Source of the DNA: Promethearchaeota archaeon
Lineage (GTDB): Archaea; Asgardarchaeota; Lokiarchaeia; Sigynarchaeales; SOKP01
Direction: 5' to 3'
NCBI GenBank assembly: GCA_019058515.1
Contig: JAHPYY010000130.1
Coordinates: 1 to 22,865 of the forward strand
Length of the DNA stretch: 22,865 bases
In this document: positions 16,503-22,865 of the stretch, piece after piece
Layout: the number at the start of each line of letters is the position of its first letter
How positions within the stretch are numbered: the stretch's first letter is position 1
Program-made: the position numbers and the translations under genes
The notes under the pieces: model-generated
Database searches by the model: none
What the model was told of the DNA's origin: nothing
What the model saw: only the letters and a program-made list of their open reading frames with translations

Positions 16503-17406
16503 TGTGTCTGTTCCTGCATCGATGAGAGTTGGTCCGTTTACGGCTGGCGTATTATTAAAGAAAAAGTATTTAATTTTTCACTTTTTTCTAATTTGGAGTA
16601 GTTTAATAGTGGGTTTTGTAGAATTCTGGTTGTACTTTCGCTTATTATACTTTCAACATATAGCTCATTTTTACATTTTTCTACCAATTTATATTTTTTT
16701 TATATATATAAGCGTTGGACTAACCTCAATATTGTTTGCAAAGATATTGTTGATTATCACTCACTTATTTCACAAGCCACGAGAAGGTATTTTTATAAGG
16801 GATCGTAGAGATAAAGATTACAGATATTGGTGCATTAGAAATACCATAAAAAAGTTTCCAATATGGATTTCTCACAAGTTCCCAATCCCATTTATGGATA
16901 ATCTCTGTTTTAAAGTTTTCGGAGTGAAAACAAATCTTTCCAACTCCCTGTTTGAAGGATGGGTAGATACTGAATTTATTGAACTCGGTAAGAATGTAAT
17001 TATAGGCAAAGCTAGTATAATTCAATCCTCGCTAATCTTAGGGAACTTACTCCTAATTAAAAAAGTAACTTTTGAAGATAATGTAAGCATTGGAGCGCAT
17101 TCGATTGTAGTGCCCGGTACATACATTAAAAGAAACACGATATTAGCCTCAAACTCGATGACTACTGTAGATCAAGTACTTGTCGAAAATTTCATTTATA
17201 TAGGTATTCCTGCTCACAAATATAAACCAAATGTATTTCAAAAGGAAGATCTCGAGGAATTCATCGGTGACATAAAACAAGTTGAGGAATTGAGAGAAAA
17301 GTACGAACAGATATATGTGAAGAGATACGATAAGGAAATGTCCCAAAATAAAGAAAACCCTAATTGTGTAAAAACTAGTGAAACTATAGAAAAGAATGAT
17401 AGATGA
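16495..17406 (+). CDS. Membrane protein with one left-handed beta-helix module, partner of the preceding gene
   Basis: 303 residues from a GTG that overlaps the 3' end of the preceding gene by 8 bases, a sign of translational coupling; in-frame ATG codons further down (residue 10 onward) are alternatives. Two membrane segments (about 26-50 and 57-88) are followed by the HKPREGIF motif and a beta-helix domain (156-245, including VIIGKASIIQ and VVPGTYIKRNT). The domain is homologous to module 2 of its neighbour. The position equivalent to H195 of the neighbour is leucine (QSSLILGN), so this module may be structural or inactive. The C-terminal 55 residues are highly charged coiled coil. It probably assembles with the 621-residue protein into a three-module complex; this is an inference from the overlap and homology. 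Confidence 0.78.
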   Translation: MSNVSVPASMRVGPFTAGVLLKKKYLIFHFFLIWSSLIVGFVEFWLYFRLLYFQHIAHFYIFLPIYIFFIYISVGLTSILFAKILLIITHLFHKPREGIFIRDRRDKDYRYWCIRNTIKKFPIWISHKFPIPFMDNLCFKVFGVKTNLSNSLFEGWVDTEFIELGKNVIIGKASIIQSSLILGNLLLIKKVTFEDNVSIGAHSIVVPGTYIKRNTILASNSMTTVDQVLVENFIYIGIPAHKYKPNVFQKEDLEEFIGDIKQVEELREKYEQIYVKRYDKEMSQNKENPNCVKTSETIEKNDR

Positions 17407-17478
17407 AAAAAAATATCCCAAGTCTCAATTTACTTATCTATATTCCTTTAATTTAAGTTAATAATTTATTATCGCATA

Positions 17479-17486
17479 AAATATAA
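17479..17486 (+). promoter_or_regulatory. TATA-like box of the DUF1295 gene
   Basis: AAATATAA is centred about 27 bases before the ATG at 17510, predicting a leaderless start independent of the upstream acyltransferase pair. Confidence 0.4.
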
Positions 17487-17509
17487 CAAATCCTAAAATA
17501 TTGTGAATC

Positions 17510-18286
17510 ATGTTGTGGTTAACTATATTATTCTCTGCGTTAGCGTTATTTACTTACATGCACATCGCCTTTCTTGTAGGAACCTTAAAAAAAGATAATG
17601 GAGTAATAGACAGTTTCTATGGTATAGGATTTGTCGTAGTTGCGTGGGTTAGTTTACTGCTGACTGGAACTTATCATATGAGACAAATAATCGTGACAAT
17701 TTTGGTTTCGATATGGGGACTAAGATTATGTATTCATGTTACATCGAGGAACTGGGGTAAACCTGAGGATTTTCGATATCAAAAAATGAGAGAAAGATTT
17801 GGAGATAAGGTGCTTATTAAAAGCTATTTAAAGATATACCTCTTTCAAGGGCTAATAATTCTCCTAGTTGGGTTTCCAGTTTTATATACCAACAGCAATG
17901 ATAATCCTGATCTATCTTGGTTGGATTTTATTGGTATAGGATTATGGGTAGTTGGGTTTTACTTTGAAGCAATAGGTGATTATCAGCTAAGAAAGTTCTT
18001 AAAAACTCCGAACAAAACAAAAAAAGTGATGGATCAAGGGTTATGGAAATATACCCAGCATCCAAACTATTTTGGAGAGGTTACGATGTGGTGGGCGTTT
18101 TTTTTGATGGTGCTAAATGTATCTTTTGGATTCGTGACGATTTTTGGACCAGCATTAATCACCTTTATGATAATAAAAGTATCGGGGGTTAGGTTATTGG
18201 ACAAAAGATACGAGGGTAACGACGAATATGCGGATTATAAGCGAAGAACTAGCACGTTCATACCTTTACCTCCAAAGAAAAAATAG
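17510..18286 (+). CDS. DUF1295 / steroid 5-alpha-reductase-like membrane protein
   Basis: 258 residues with an ATG start and six or so membrane segments. DUF1295 proteins belong to the isoprenylcysteine methyltransferase and steroid-reductase fold and are thought to be NADPH-dependent reductases of lipid-like substrates. Family motifs are IDSFYGIGF (33-41), NWGKPEDFRYQKMRE (81-95), YFEAIGDYQLRKF (151-163) and GLWKYTQHPNYFGEV (177-191). The last of these holds the conserved His-Pro-Asn-Tyr of the cofactor site. The C-terminal RRTSTFIPLPPKKK matches the end seen in this family, where PLPP is common. The substrate is unknown; an isoprenoid or fatty chain is possible given the acyl-CoA synthetase next door. 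It is convergent with that gene, 79 bases apart. Confidence 0.87.
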   Translation: MLWLTILFSALALFTYMHIAFLVGTLKKDNGVIDSFYGIGFVVVAWVSLLLTGTYHMRQIIVTILVSIWGLRLCIHVTSRNWGKPEDFRYQKMRERFGDKVLIKSYLKIYLFQGLIILLVGFPVLYTNSNDNPDLSWLDFIGIGLWVVGFYFEAIGDYQLRKFLKTPNKTKKVMDQGLWKYTQHPNYFGEVTMWWAFFLMVLNVSFGFVTIFGPALITFMIIKVSGVRLLDKRYEGNDEYADYKRRTSTFIPLPPKKK

Positions 18287-18292
18287 TACTTC

Positions 18293-18308
18293 ATTTTTTT
18301 CCTTTTAT
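18293..18308 (+). terminator. T-tract terminator of the DUF1295 gene
   Basis: The sequence CATTTTTTTCCTTTTATG follows the DUF1295 stop by a few bases. A seven-T run with a second T-rich block is typical of archaeal intrinsic termination; no stem is seen. Confidence 0.4.
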
Positions 18309-18365
18309 GTAATTCATCTAGAAAAAAAGATTGAAAAGTAAACAATAAGAAAAAGAGTAATTTAG

Positions 18366-20147
18366 TTAATCTCCCTTTTTAAACAAGGGATCTGCTTCTT
18401 GTAAAGTACGCCTTTGAACTTTGCCTAATATATTCTTAGGCACTTCATCGATAAATTTAATCTGAGTAGGACACTTCCACTTCGTGAAATTATCTTCCAT
18501 CCAAGATTTCAATTGATCTGGAGTAATTTTTCCAACATAGCTTGGTTCTAGAGCAATCCACGCCTTTATAATTTCACCGACTTTTCCTGCAGGATCAGGT
18601 AATCCCGCTACAGCCGCTTCGTTCACTGCTTCGTTCCTCATGAGCATTTCTTCGACTTCTTTCGGAAAAACCGAGTGACCTGCCATTTTAATTAGTTGTT
18701 TCTTTCGATCTCTAATAGTTACTAGTCCATCATCTCGCATAAAGCCGATATCTCCCGTTCTTAGCCATAAACGCCCGTCCCACTCTTGAATCGTGTCTGC
18801 GGTCTCTTCTGGTTGATTTAAATATCCCTTCATAACTTGTGGTCCGCATACGCAAATCTCTCCTGTATTATTTTCTCCATATTTAGAGCCAGGTAATCCA
18901 TCGGCGATTGGCCCCTCTTTTAAATCGTCTGCTGTTGTTGAGAAAATCCCCCAATCCGTTCCAGGTATTGGCATTCCTATATTCCCGAGGGGAGTTCCCC
19001 CAAATAAACTCCCAGAGCTTACAACAGGGCTCGCTTCGCTAAGTCCATATCCTTCTACAATCGTACCTCCGGTGTTTTTCTGGAACGCTTCTTGTACCGG
19101 AGAGTGTAGCGGTCCTGCTCCCGAGATACATTGTTTTAGCTTTCCCATAATGTCGTATTCTTTTAATTTTGGAAACTCTGCAAGTCGCTTGAATAGAATT
19201 TCTGCACCAACATAAGCAATCCCCTTATAATCGACTAATTTTTCGATATGTTTAAGTAATTCTTCAGTTTCAGGAGGTTTTGGGAATAGCATCATCCAGC
19301 CTCCGAGACCAATTCCCACATTCATAACCGCTGTCATTCCAAAACTGTGGAAAAAAGGTAATACTCCAAGATCTCCTAATCCGGGAGCCTCTCCACCAAG
19401 CCACTCCGCACATTGGATAGCATTTGATACTACATTGAAATGCGTTAGAATCGTTGCCTTAGGTACGCCTGTCGTACCTCCAGTCATTATATAAGTAAGC
19501 GTGCGTTCTGTAGGGTTAATTTTAACAGAAGGTACATTTGGAGTTGTTTCGAGTAACTCCAGAAACTTGTAAGTCTTTTTAAAATCTACTTTTCCCTTAG
19601 GAATTTTCCCAACAAGCTTGCCGATAAATTTAATGGCTCCCCCTAATCCCGATGCTAAATCAGTGATGTTAGTGGAAATTATTATTTCAATATTGGTTTT
19701 CGAAATAATAGGTTTCACTAATGGTTCGTAAAGAGCATCCAAGGTGATTAAGCACTTTACATCTGTAAGTTCAATATGGTGTAAGACCTCGAGTGGTTTG
19801 TATGTGGGATTGATACCCGTGACTATAACGCCTAATTTCGCACAAGCGTAGTAACTTATTACATATTGGAAACTATTGGGAAGGAGCAACCCTACACAGT
19901 CTCCTTGTTTCAGTCCTAAGTTGTGCAGACCTGTCGCAAAGGAATCGATCGCTTTCCCGGTTTCATCGTAAGTCATCCAAGATTCCAAAAACCACATTAA
20001 CTTGTCGGTGGCATACTTTTTCCTTTGCCTTTCAAAGAATTCACCCAAAGTAATTTCTTCGAATTCAAGGTTTTTTTTTACCTCTTTCGGCCACCAGTTT
20101 TTAAACCAGACTTTATCTTCGCTTACATGCCATTTTTTTGTTGACAT
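18366..20147 (-). CDS. Long-chain acyl-CoA synthetase (AMP-forming)
   Basis: Adenylate-forming enzyme of the FadD type, which activates fatty acids to acyl-CoA in the cytoplasm. The ATG at 20147 gives 593 residues; an in-frame TTG at 20165 would add six. In the 593-residue numbering the motifs are MTGGTTGVPK (221-230), GYGLSEASP (366-374), the LRTGDIGF aspartate (D465), the hinge region IRDRKKQLIKMAGHSVFPKE, and the C-terminal lysine in KNILGKVQRR (K576). The first glycine-rich motif reads TGGTTG instead of TSGTTG, a common tolerated change. The length is normal for the family. It could feed fatty or isoprenoid acids to degradation or lipid synthesis. No beta-oxidation genes are adjacent. Confidence 0.92.
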   Translation of the reverse strand: MSTKKWHVSEDKVWFKNWWPKEVKKNLEFEEITLGEFFERQRKKYATDKLMWFLESWMTYDETGKAIDSFATGLHNLGLKQGDCVGLLLPNSFQYVISYYACAKLGVIVTGINPTYKPLEVLHHIELTDVKCLITLDALYEPLVKPIISKTNIEIIISTNITDLASGLGGAIKFIGKLVGKIPKGKVDFKKTYKFLELLETTPNVPSVKINPTERTLTYIMTGGTTGVPKATILTHFNVVSNAIQCAEWLGGEAPGLGDLGVLPFFHSFGMTAVMNVGIGLGGWMMLFPKPPETEELLKHIEKLVDYKGIAYVGAEILFKRLAEFPKLKEYDIMGKLKQCISGAGPLHSPVQEAFQKNTGGTIVEGYGLSEASPVVSSGSLFGGTPLGNIGMPIPGTDWGIFSTTADDLKEGPIADGLPGSKYGENNTGEICVCGPQVMKGYLNQPEETADTIQEWDGRLWLRTGDIGFMRDDGLVTIRDRKKQLIKMAGHSVFPKEVEEMLMRNEAVNEAAVAGLPDPAGKVGEIIKAWIALEPSYVGKITPDQLKSWMEDNFTKWKCPTQIKFIDEVPKNILGKVQRRTLQEADPLFKKGD

Positions 20148-20337
20148 TTTTTTTAGAAATTTCAAATTATTTTTAATAACAATCTATGGTAAATCAGATC
20201 TAATTTAAAAGTAATTTCATTTAATTTTGAAGAAAGTGAAAAGTGTTAATTAAATATAGTTAGAAAAGTAAATTATTGCTTTTTACGATGAGTTACGACA
20301 AGGTATATGCAATAAATAAAAAATAAATAAGAAAAAA

Positions 20338-21168
20338 TTAAATAAATTTTAATTTTCTACGATTTAGAATAATTAGCGTAATCCCAATCCCAATTAACCA
20401 ACATATAATAATTGGAAATTCAATTCCAGAAATCTCATAAAGACCTTCCCACCGTTCGACGTCGTTTTCGGCGTCGTAATCAATTATTGAAGGTTCGTCG
20501 TCTTGCTCTCCTCCTCCATCAGTATCTCCACCATCAGTATCTCCACCACCAGGTATATCGTCGATAATATCTTGAATATCTCCTCCCGTTTCACAATACG
20601 TTTCAATTACACTGTTTGGTGCTCCGTCCATATATTGGAATCCAGAATCCAACACATCGTCGTAAATTGCTGTAAACGCCCAAAGTAATGTGTTTGAGAC
20701 GGTTATCACTTCAATAGGGATCTCAAAGCTCATTGTGTCTCCTGAAACTGCACCTATTACCAAGGGAGTTCCAGTTTCTGACCACTCTGAACCATTCCAT
20801 AGACCTACTCCTTCTTTCATCAAAATAACATAGTCTTCTTGCACAAATGTGTAATATATCTCGGTTCCGTTCCTGATACTTAATGTATATATATAATTTG
20901 ATTCAGATCGAAAATTGCTATGCATTGTAATTGTAAATTCTTGACCACTTCTGACAAGGCTATCGATGTCTAGTTCAATATAAAGAGTTGTATTTTCACA
21001 AGTTTCTGTAACTGTGTTGTATCGAATTATATCATTCATAGAATCCACGATAGTGTCGGGTGTAGAGATTTTAACCTTTTCTAAAGATAAGCTATTAGTA
21101 GGGGCACCATTAAAGAAGGTTAACATTAACAAGCACGCTAAAATCGCAACTTCCTTGTTGTATTTCAT
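20338..21168 (-). CDS. Exported surface protein with Gly/Asp linker and C-terminal membrane anchor
   Basis: 276 residues with an ATG start preceded by a strong Shine-Dalgarno sequence (GGAGAGGTGG, about 7 bases away). A signal peptide covers about 1-26 (AILACLLMLTFFN). The main domain (30-195) is beta-rich with potential N-glycosylation sites such as CENTT and WNGSEW, and two cysteines far apart (C57, C192). A Gly/Asp linker at 206-224 holds repeated GGDTD units. The C-terminal segment 251-268 is one membrane span followed by NRRKLKF, giving an outside-facing domain tethered to the membrane. It is the last gene of the four-gene operon. No family is recognised; the layout is that of archaeal S-layer-associated or sortase-like anchored proteins. 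Confidence 0.75.
   Translation of the reverse strand: MKYNKEVAILACLLMLTFFNGAPTNSLSLEKVKISTPDTIVDSMNDIIRYNTVTETCENTTLYIELDIDSLVRSGQEFTITMHSNFRSESNYIYTLSIRNGTEIYYTFVQEDYVILMKEGVGLWNGSEWSETGTPLVIGAVSGDTMSFEIPIEVITVSNTLLWAFTAIYDDVLDSGFQYMDGAPNSVIETYCETGGDIQDIIDDIPGGGDTDGGDTDGGGEQDDEPSIIDYDAENDVERWEGLYEISGIEFPIIICWLIGIGITLIILNRRKLKFI
20516..20545. repeat. 15-base tandem repeat in the surface-protein linker
   Basis: CCATCAGTATCTCCA occurs twice in direct succession. On the minus strand it encodes two copies of a five-residue GGDTD unit in the linker, so repeat slippage would change the linker length in frame. Confidence 0.8.
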
Positions 21169-21233
21169 CTTTTTTCCACCTCTCCTTTTAAAATTTCAAG
21201 TATGGATATGTTATATTTTAACCTCATAGAATA

Positions 21234-21455
21234 TCAATCTTCTCCTGGCCATTTAATATTCACGATTAAAGCAATTGCTACAATTATTCCGGTTGCAATT
21301 ATGTAAGACACTAAATTTGTAATAGGAAGAATTGAGAATAAAAAATCGATGTACTCCACTATTAATAAACCTAAGGGGTCGGTTAACGGTTTGATAAAAT
21401 TTAAAATTGCGCCAAAGATATCCGCAATTACTTCCAAAAAATCTTGAAACAACAT
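21234..21455 (-). CDS. Small two-span membrane protein, operon gene 3
   Basis: 73 residues with an ATG start and a Shine-Dalgarno sequence GAGGTGAG about 9 bases upstream. It has an N-terminal amphipathic to hydrophobic stretch (about 3-20, FQDFLEVIADIFGAILNFIK) and a strong C-terminal membrane span (about 43-66), ending in NIKWPGED. Family unknown. It starts 19 bases after the stop of the preceding gene and lies 65 bases ahead of the surface-protein gene, so it is likely co-transcribed with both. It may be a small subunit that stabilises a membrane complex, an inference from context. Confidence 0.6.
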   Translation of the reverse strand: MLFQDFLEVIADIFGAILNFIKPLTDPLGLLIVEYIDFLFSILPITNLVSYIIATGIIVAIALIVNIKWPGED

Positions 21456-21474
21456 TTTATTATTCTCACCTCTA

Positions 21475-21957
21475 CTACATCATTTTTTCTGCTTGTATTT
21501 TTTCTTTATTAATAGTAAAATCGACCACATCGTAAATTTTCACAATTATCGTTAGAGAATACAAAACCATCGATGTAAGAACCATTCCAGTAAGATCAAG
21601 GATAAACTCTCCTAATCCTAGTATTTGAATGGGGATTGCAGTTAATCCCGAATACGCGTAAATCCACATATAGATCGTATTTAATACGACTTGGAGGATG
21701 CCAATCCCCGCTTTTCTCACAGATTTTGGGGGAGAGGAATAGTAAAAGAACGCTGAGCCACATAACAGCAAACCAATAGCAAATGTGTAAAATACCGTCT
21801 TTTTGTATCGCAAATATGTAATTCCTAAAACAGCTCCGTAGCTTGACAGATCCAAATTGTAAAGCGATGTAATGGAATAATAAGGTATCACAATAACAAA
21901 CACCGCATATATTCCGGTGGAAATGACTCCTTTAATTATGTTTTTTGTAGCACCCAT
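21475..21957 (-). CDS. Four-span membrane protein, operon gene 2
   Basis: 160 residues with an ATG start and a Shine-Dalgarno sequence AGGTGG about 7 bases upstream. Hydrophobic segments lie at about 9-30 (VISTGIYAVFVIVIPYYSIT), 53-70 (TVFYTFAIGLLLCGSAFFYY region), 84-103 and 118-142, with a charged C-terminal tail (INKEKIQAEKMM). No motif of a known transporter or enzyme is seen. It follows the first gene of the operon by only 16 bases. Its job is unknown; the neighbours with outside-facing domains suggest it is the membrane core of a surface complex, which is an inference. Confidence 0.65.
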   Translation of the reverse strand: MGATKNIIKGVISTGIYAVFVIVIPYYSITSLYNLDLSSYGAVLGITYLRYKKTVFYTFAIGLLLCGSAFFYYSSPPKSVRKAGIGILQVVLNTIYMWIYAYSGLTAIPIQILGLGEFILDLTGMVLTSMVLYSLTIIVKIYDVVDFTINKEKIQAEKMM

Positions 21958-21973
21958 TTTTTTCCACCTACTA

Positions 21974-22498
21974 TTAGGGAAATGAAAACATATTTAAATT
22001 ATATGTTTTAACGGTAAATGAGAATAAACCATATGCATAACCACCATGAAATGTAATATTTGCGAGCATTGAGATAGGTGCAGTTATATTTATTTCGGAT
22101 AAAGATGGAACATTTTGCAAGTCATTGCTATTCATAGTAAAATTACCTTTGTACGATTCTCCTTGCAAAATCGATGGATAATCTACTCTCTTATTTATGA
22201 TAGTTCTCGATTCTATAGGATTATTAAACAACATCGCAATTTCCAACCTTATGTAAAGATTCGACAAAGGATAATATCCAGCATTAGTAATATTAAAGGG
22301 AATAATCACGTATGTCAGTGAAGGATCAAATAGATCAAAATTTGCATCAATTTCTCCGTCAGGAATGGCAATATTACCAGGATTTGATATAATTTGAACT
22401 ATCGATAGCCCTCCGAAAGTAGCTACTATTGGAACAGTAAGAGTCAGTACTGATATGACAATATATATTATTGTTCGAATAACTCTTGCAATACGCAT
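21974..22498 (-). CDS. Membrane-anchored extracytoplasmic beta-domain protein, operon gene 1
   Basis: 174 residues with an ATG start. One N-terminal hydrophobic segment (about 9-37) acts as a signal anchor. The rest (40-174) is predicted to be outside the cell and beta-rich, with several N-glycosylation sequons (NITNAGYY, NFTMNS, NITAPI, NITFHG). The pattern FNITNAGYYPLSNLYIRLEI recalls LEA-14/immunoglobulin-like beta sandwiches found in archaeal membrane proteins, but this is only a resemblance. It heads the four-gene minus-strand unit and has its own TATA box giving a leaderless start. Confidence 0.65.
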   Translation of the reverse strand: MRIARVIRTIIYIVISVLTLTVPIVATFGGLSIVQIISNPGNIAIPDGEIDANFDLFDPSLTYVIIPFNITNAGYYPLSNLYIRLEIAMLFNNPIESRTIINKRVDYPSILQGESYKGNFTMNSNDLQNVPSLSEINITAPISMLANITFHGGYAYGLFSFTVKTYNLNMFSFP

Positions 22499-22516
22499 GG
22501 TTTCACTTTTTCTTAG

Positions 22517-22526
22517 ATTTATATAG
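22517..22526 (-). promoter_or_regulatory. TATA box of the four-gene membrane/surface operon
   Basis: On the minus strand CTATATAAAT is centred about 24 bases before the ATG at 22498, with no Shine-Dalgarno sequence between, so the first gene should be leaderless. The three downstream genes each have strong Shine-Dalgarno sites instead. Confidence 0.55.
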
Positions 22527-22718
22527 GTTTCTCAATTGGGTAATAATTTAGAGAGAATTGATAATATTTCGTCCAAACTCTAAATTAACCTATATATTAT
22601 TATCCTAATATATCTATTTAAAATTAATGCGACAAAAATTTTCTTATCGACAATAAGACCATCTTAACTTCGAATTATTTGTGATTTCTCCAAATATAAA
22701 ATCTTAATTGTATATCTT

Positions 22719-22749
22719 AAAAAAAACAAAAAAAAAAGAGTGGTTACTC
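22719..22749 (-). terminator. Hairpin and T-tract terminator of the right-end gene
   Basis: On the minus strand GAGT-AACC-ACTC overlaps the stop codon and can form a four-base-pair hairpin. It is followed at once by a long T tract broken by one G. This looks like a bacterial-style intrinsic terminator, and the T tract alone would do in archaea. Confidence 0.5.
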
Positions 22750-22865
22750 CTCTCCTGCTGGTACTCTACCTAATAGGCGAAGAACAGCATCAGCCATTTT
22801 ATTTTGGCTTCGACTTTTGATTCCTTTAATTTTACCTTCTTTTCCTAAAACCCGGAGCATAATCC
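22744..22865 (-). CDS. 3' end of an unidentified small basic protein (partial)
   Basis: Reading leftward from the window edge, an open frame gives 39 residues to a TAA stop at 22744-22746. The sequence is basic and regular (KEGKIKGIKSRSQNKMADAV, then LRLLGRVPAGEE), which looks like the end of a compact RNA- or ribosome-associated protein. I cannot name the family, and the N-terminal part lies outside the window. Confidence 0.5.
   Translation of the reverse strand, partial: IMLRVLGKEGKIKGIKSRSQNKMADAVLRLLGRVPAGEE

Noticed and set aside
16765..17421. Minus-strand frames rich in Phe, Tyr and Ile that look like membrane proteins
   Set aside because: They lie opposite the well-supported 303-residue acyltransferase module gene and reflect AT-rich antisense sequence.
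20516..20545. Short tandem repeat considered as a CRISPR or regulatory repeat
   Set aside because: It has only two 15-base units without spacers, lies inside a coding region and encodes a low-complexity linker.

Overview
The window reads as a low-GC archaeal chromosome segment. Archaeal signs are a geranylgeranyl-reductase-family flavoprotein, a HerA-type hexameric ATPase, TATA boxes lying about 24-28 nt upstream of several start codons (leaderless or nearly leaderless mRNAs), and internal operon genes preceded by GGAGAGGTGG/AGGTGG/GAGGTGAG Shine-Dalgarno sequences. Mixed in are gene types more typical of bacteria: a type I (phosphorylating, GapA-like) GAPDH, a UV damage endonuclease, DUF2156 and DUF1295 proteins, and a hexapeptide-repeat membrane acyltransferase pair. 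This mix would fit an Asgard-type archaeon, but that placement is inference. No rRNA, tRNA, CRISPR array or insertion sequence was seen.

Layout. 1-201 is the 3' end of an unidentified gene. 275-1480 is the geranylgeranyl reductase family protein, convergent with a small membrane protein (1487-1867). An M42 metallo-aminopeptidase follows on the minus strand (2110-3186), then a decayed gene (about 3286-3632, plus strand), then a HerA-like ATPase with an inserted zinc ribbon and a C-terminal coiled coil (3644-5476). 5693-8227 holds a lysine-tailed small protein, a DUF2156 protein, a membrane-anchored methyltransferase and an unrecognised 145-residue protein. 8228-8687 looks empty. Type I GAPDH (minus) and an M20 peptidase (plus) diverge from a shared promoter region near 9700-9818. 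A sulfotransferase-like gene and a divergent PaaK-like adenylating enzyme follow (11169-13512), then UVDE (13529-14449, minus).

The most distinctive part is 14637-18286. Two overlapping genes encode three copies of a module made of a membrane-segment pair plus a left-handed beta-helix domain (two copies in the first protein, one in the second). This resembles the C-terminal half of poly-lysine-synthetase-like NRPSs (Pls/PosA, TIGR02353 type), here without the adenylation and carrier domains. A DUF1295 membrane reductase follows on the same strand, and a long-chain acyl-CoA synthetase lies convergent to it (18366-20147).

The right end (20338-22498, minus) is a compact four-gene operon of unrecognised membrane and exported proteins, ending in a surface protein with a signal peptide, a Gly/Asp linker and a C-terminal membrane anchor. 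The last 122 bases carry the 3' end of another minus-strand gene, followed by a hairpin/T-tract terminator.
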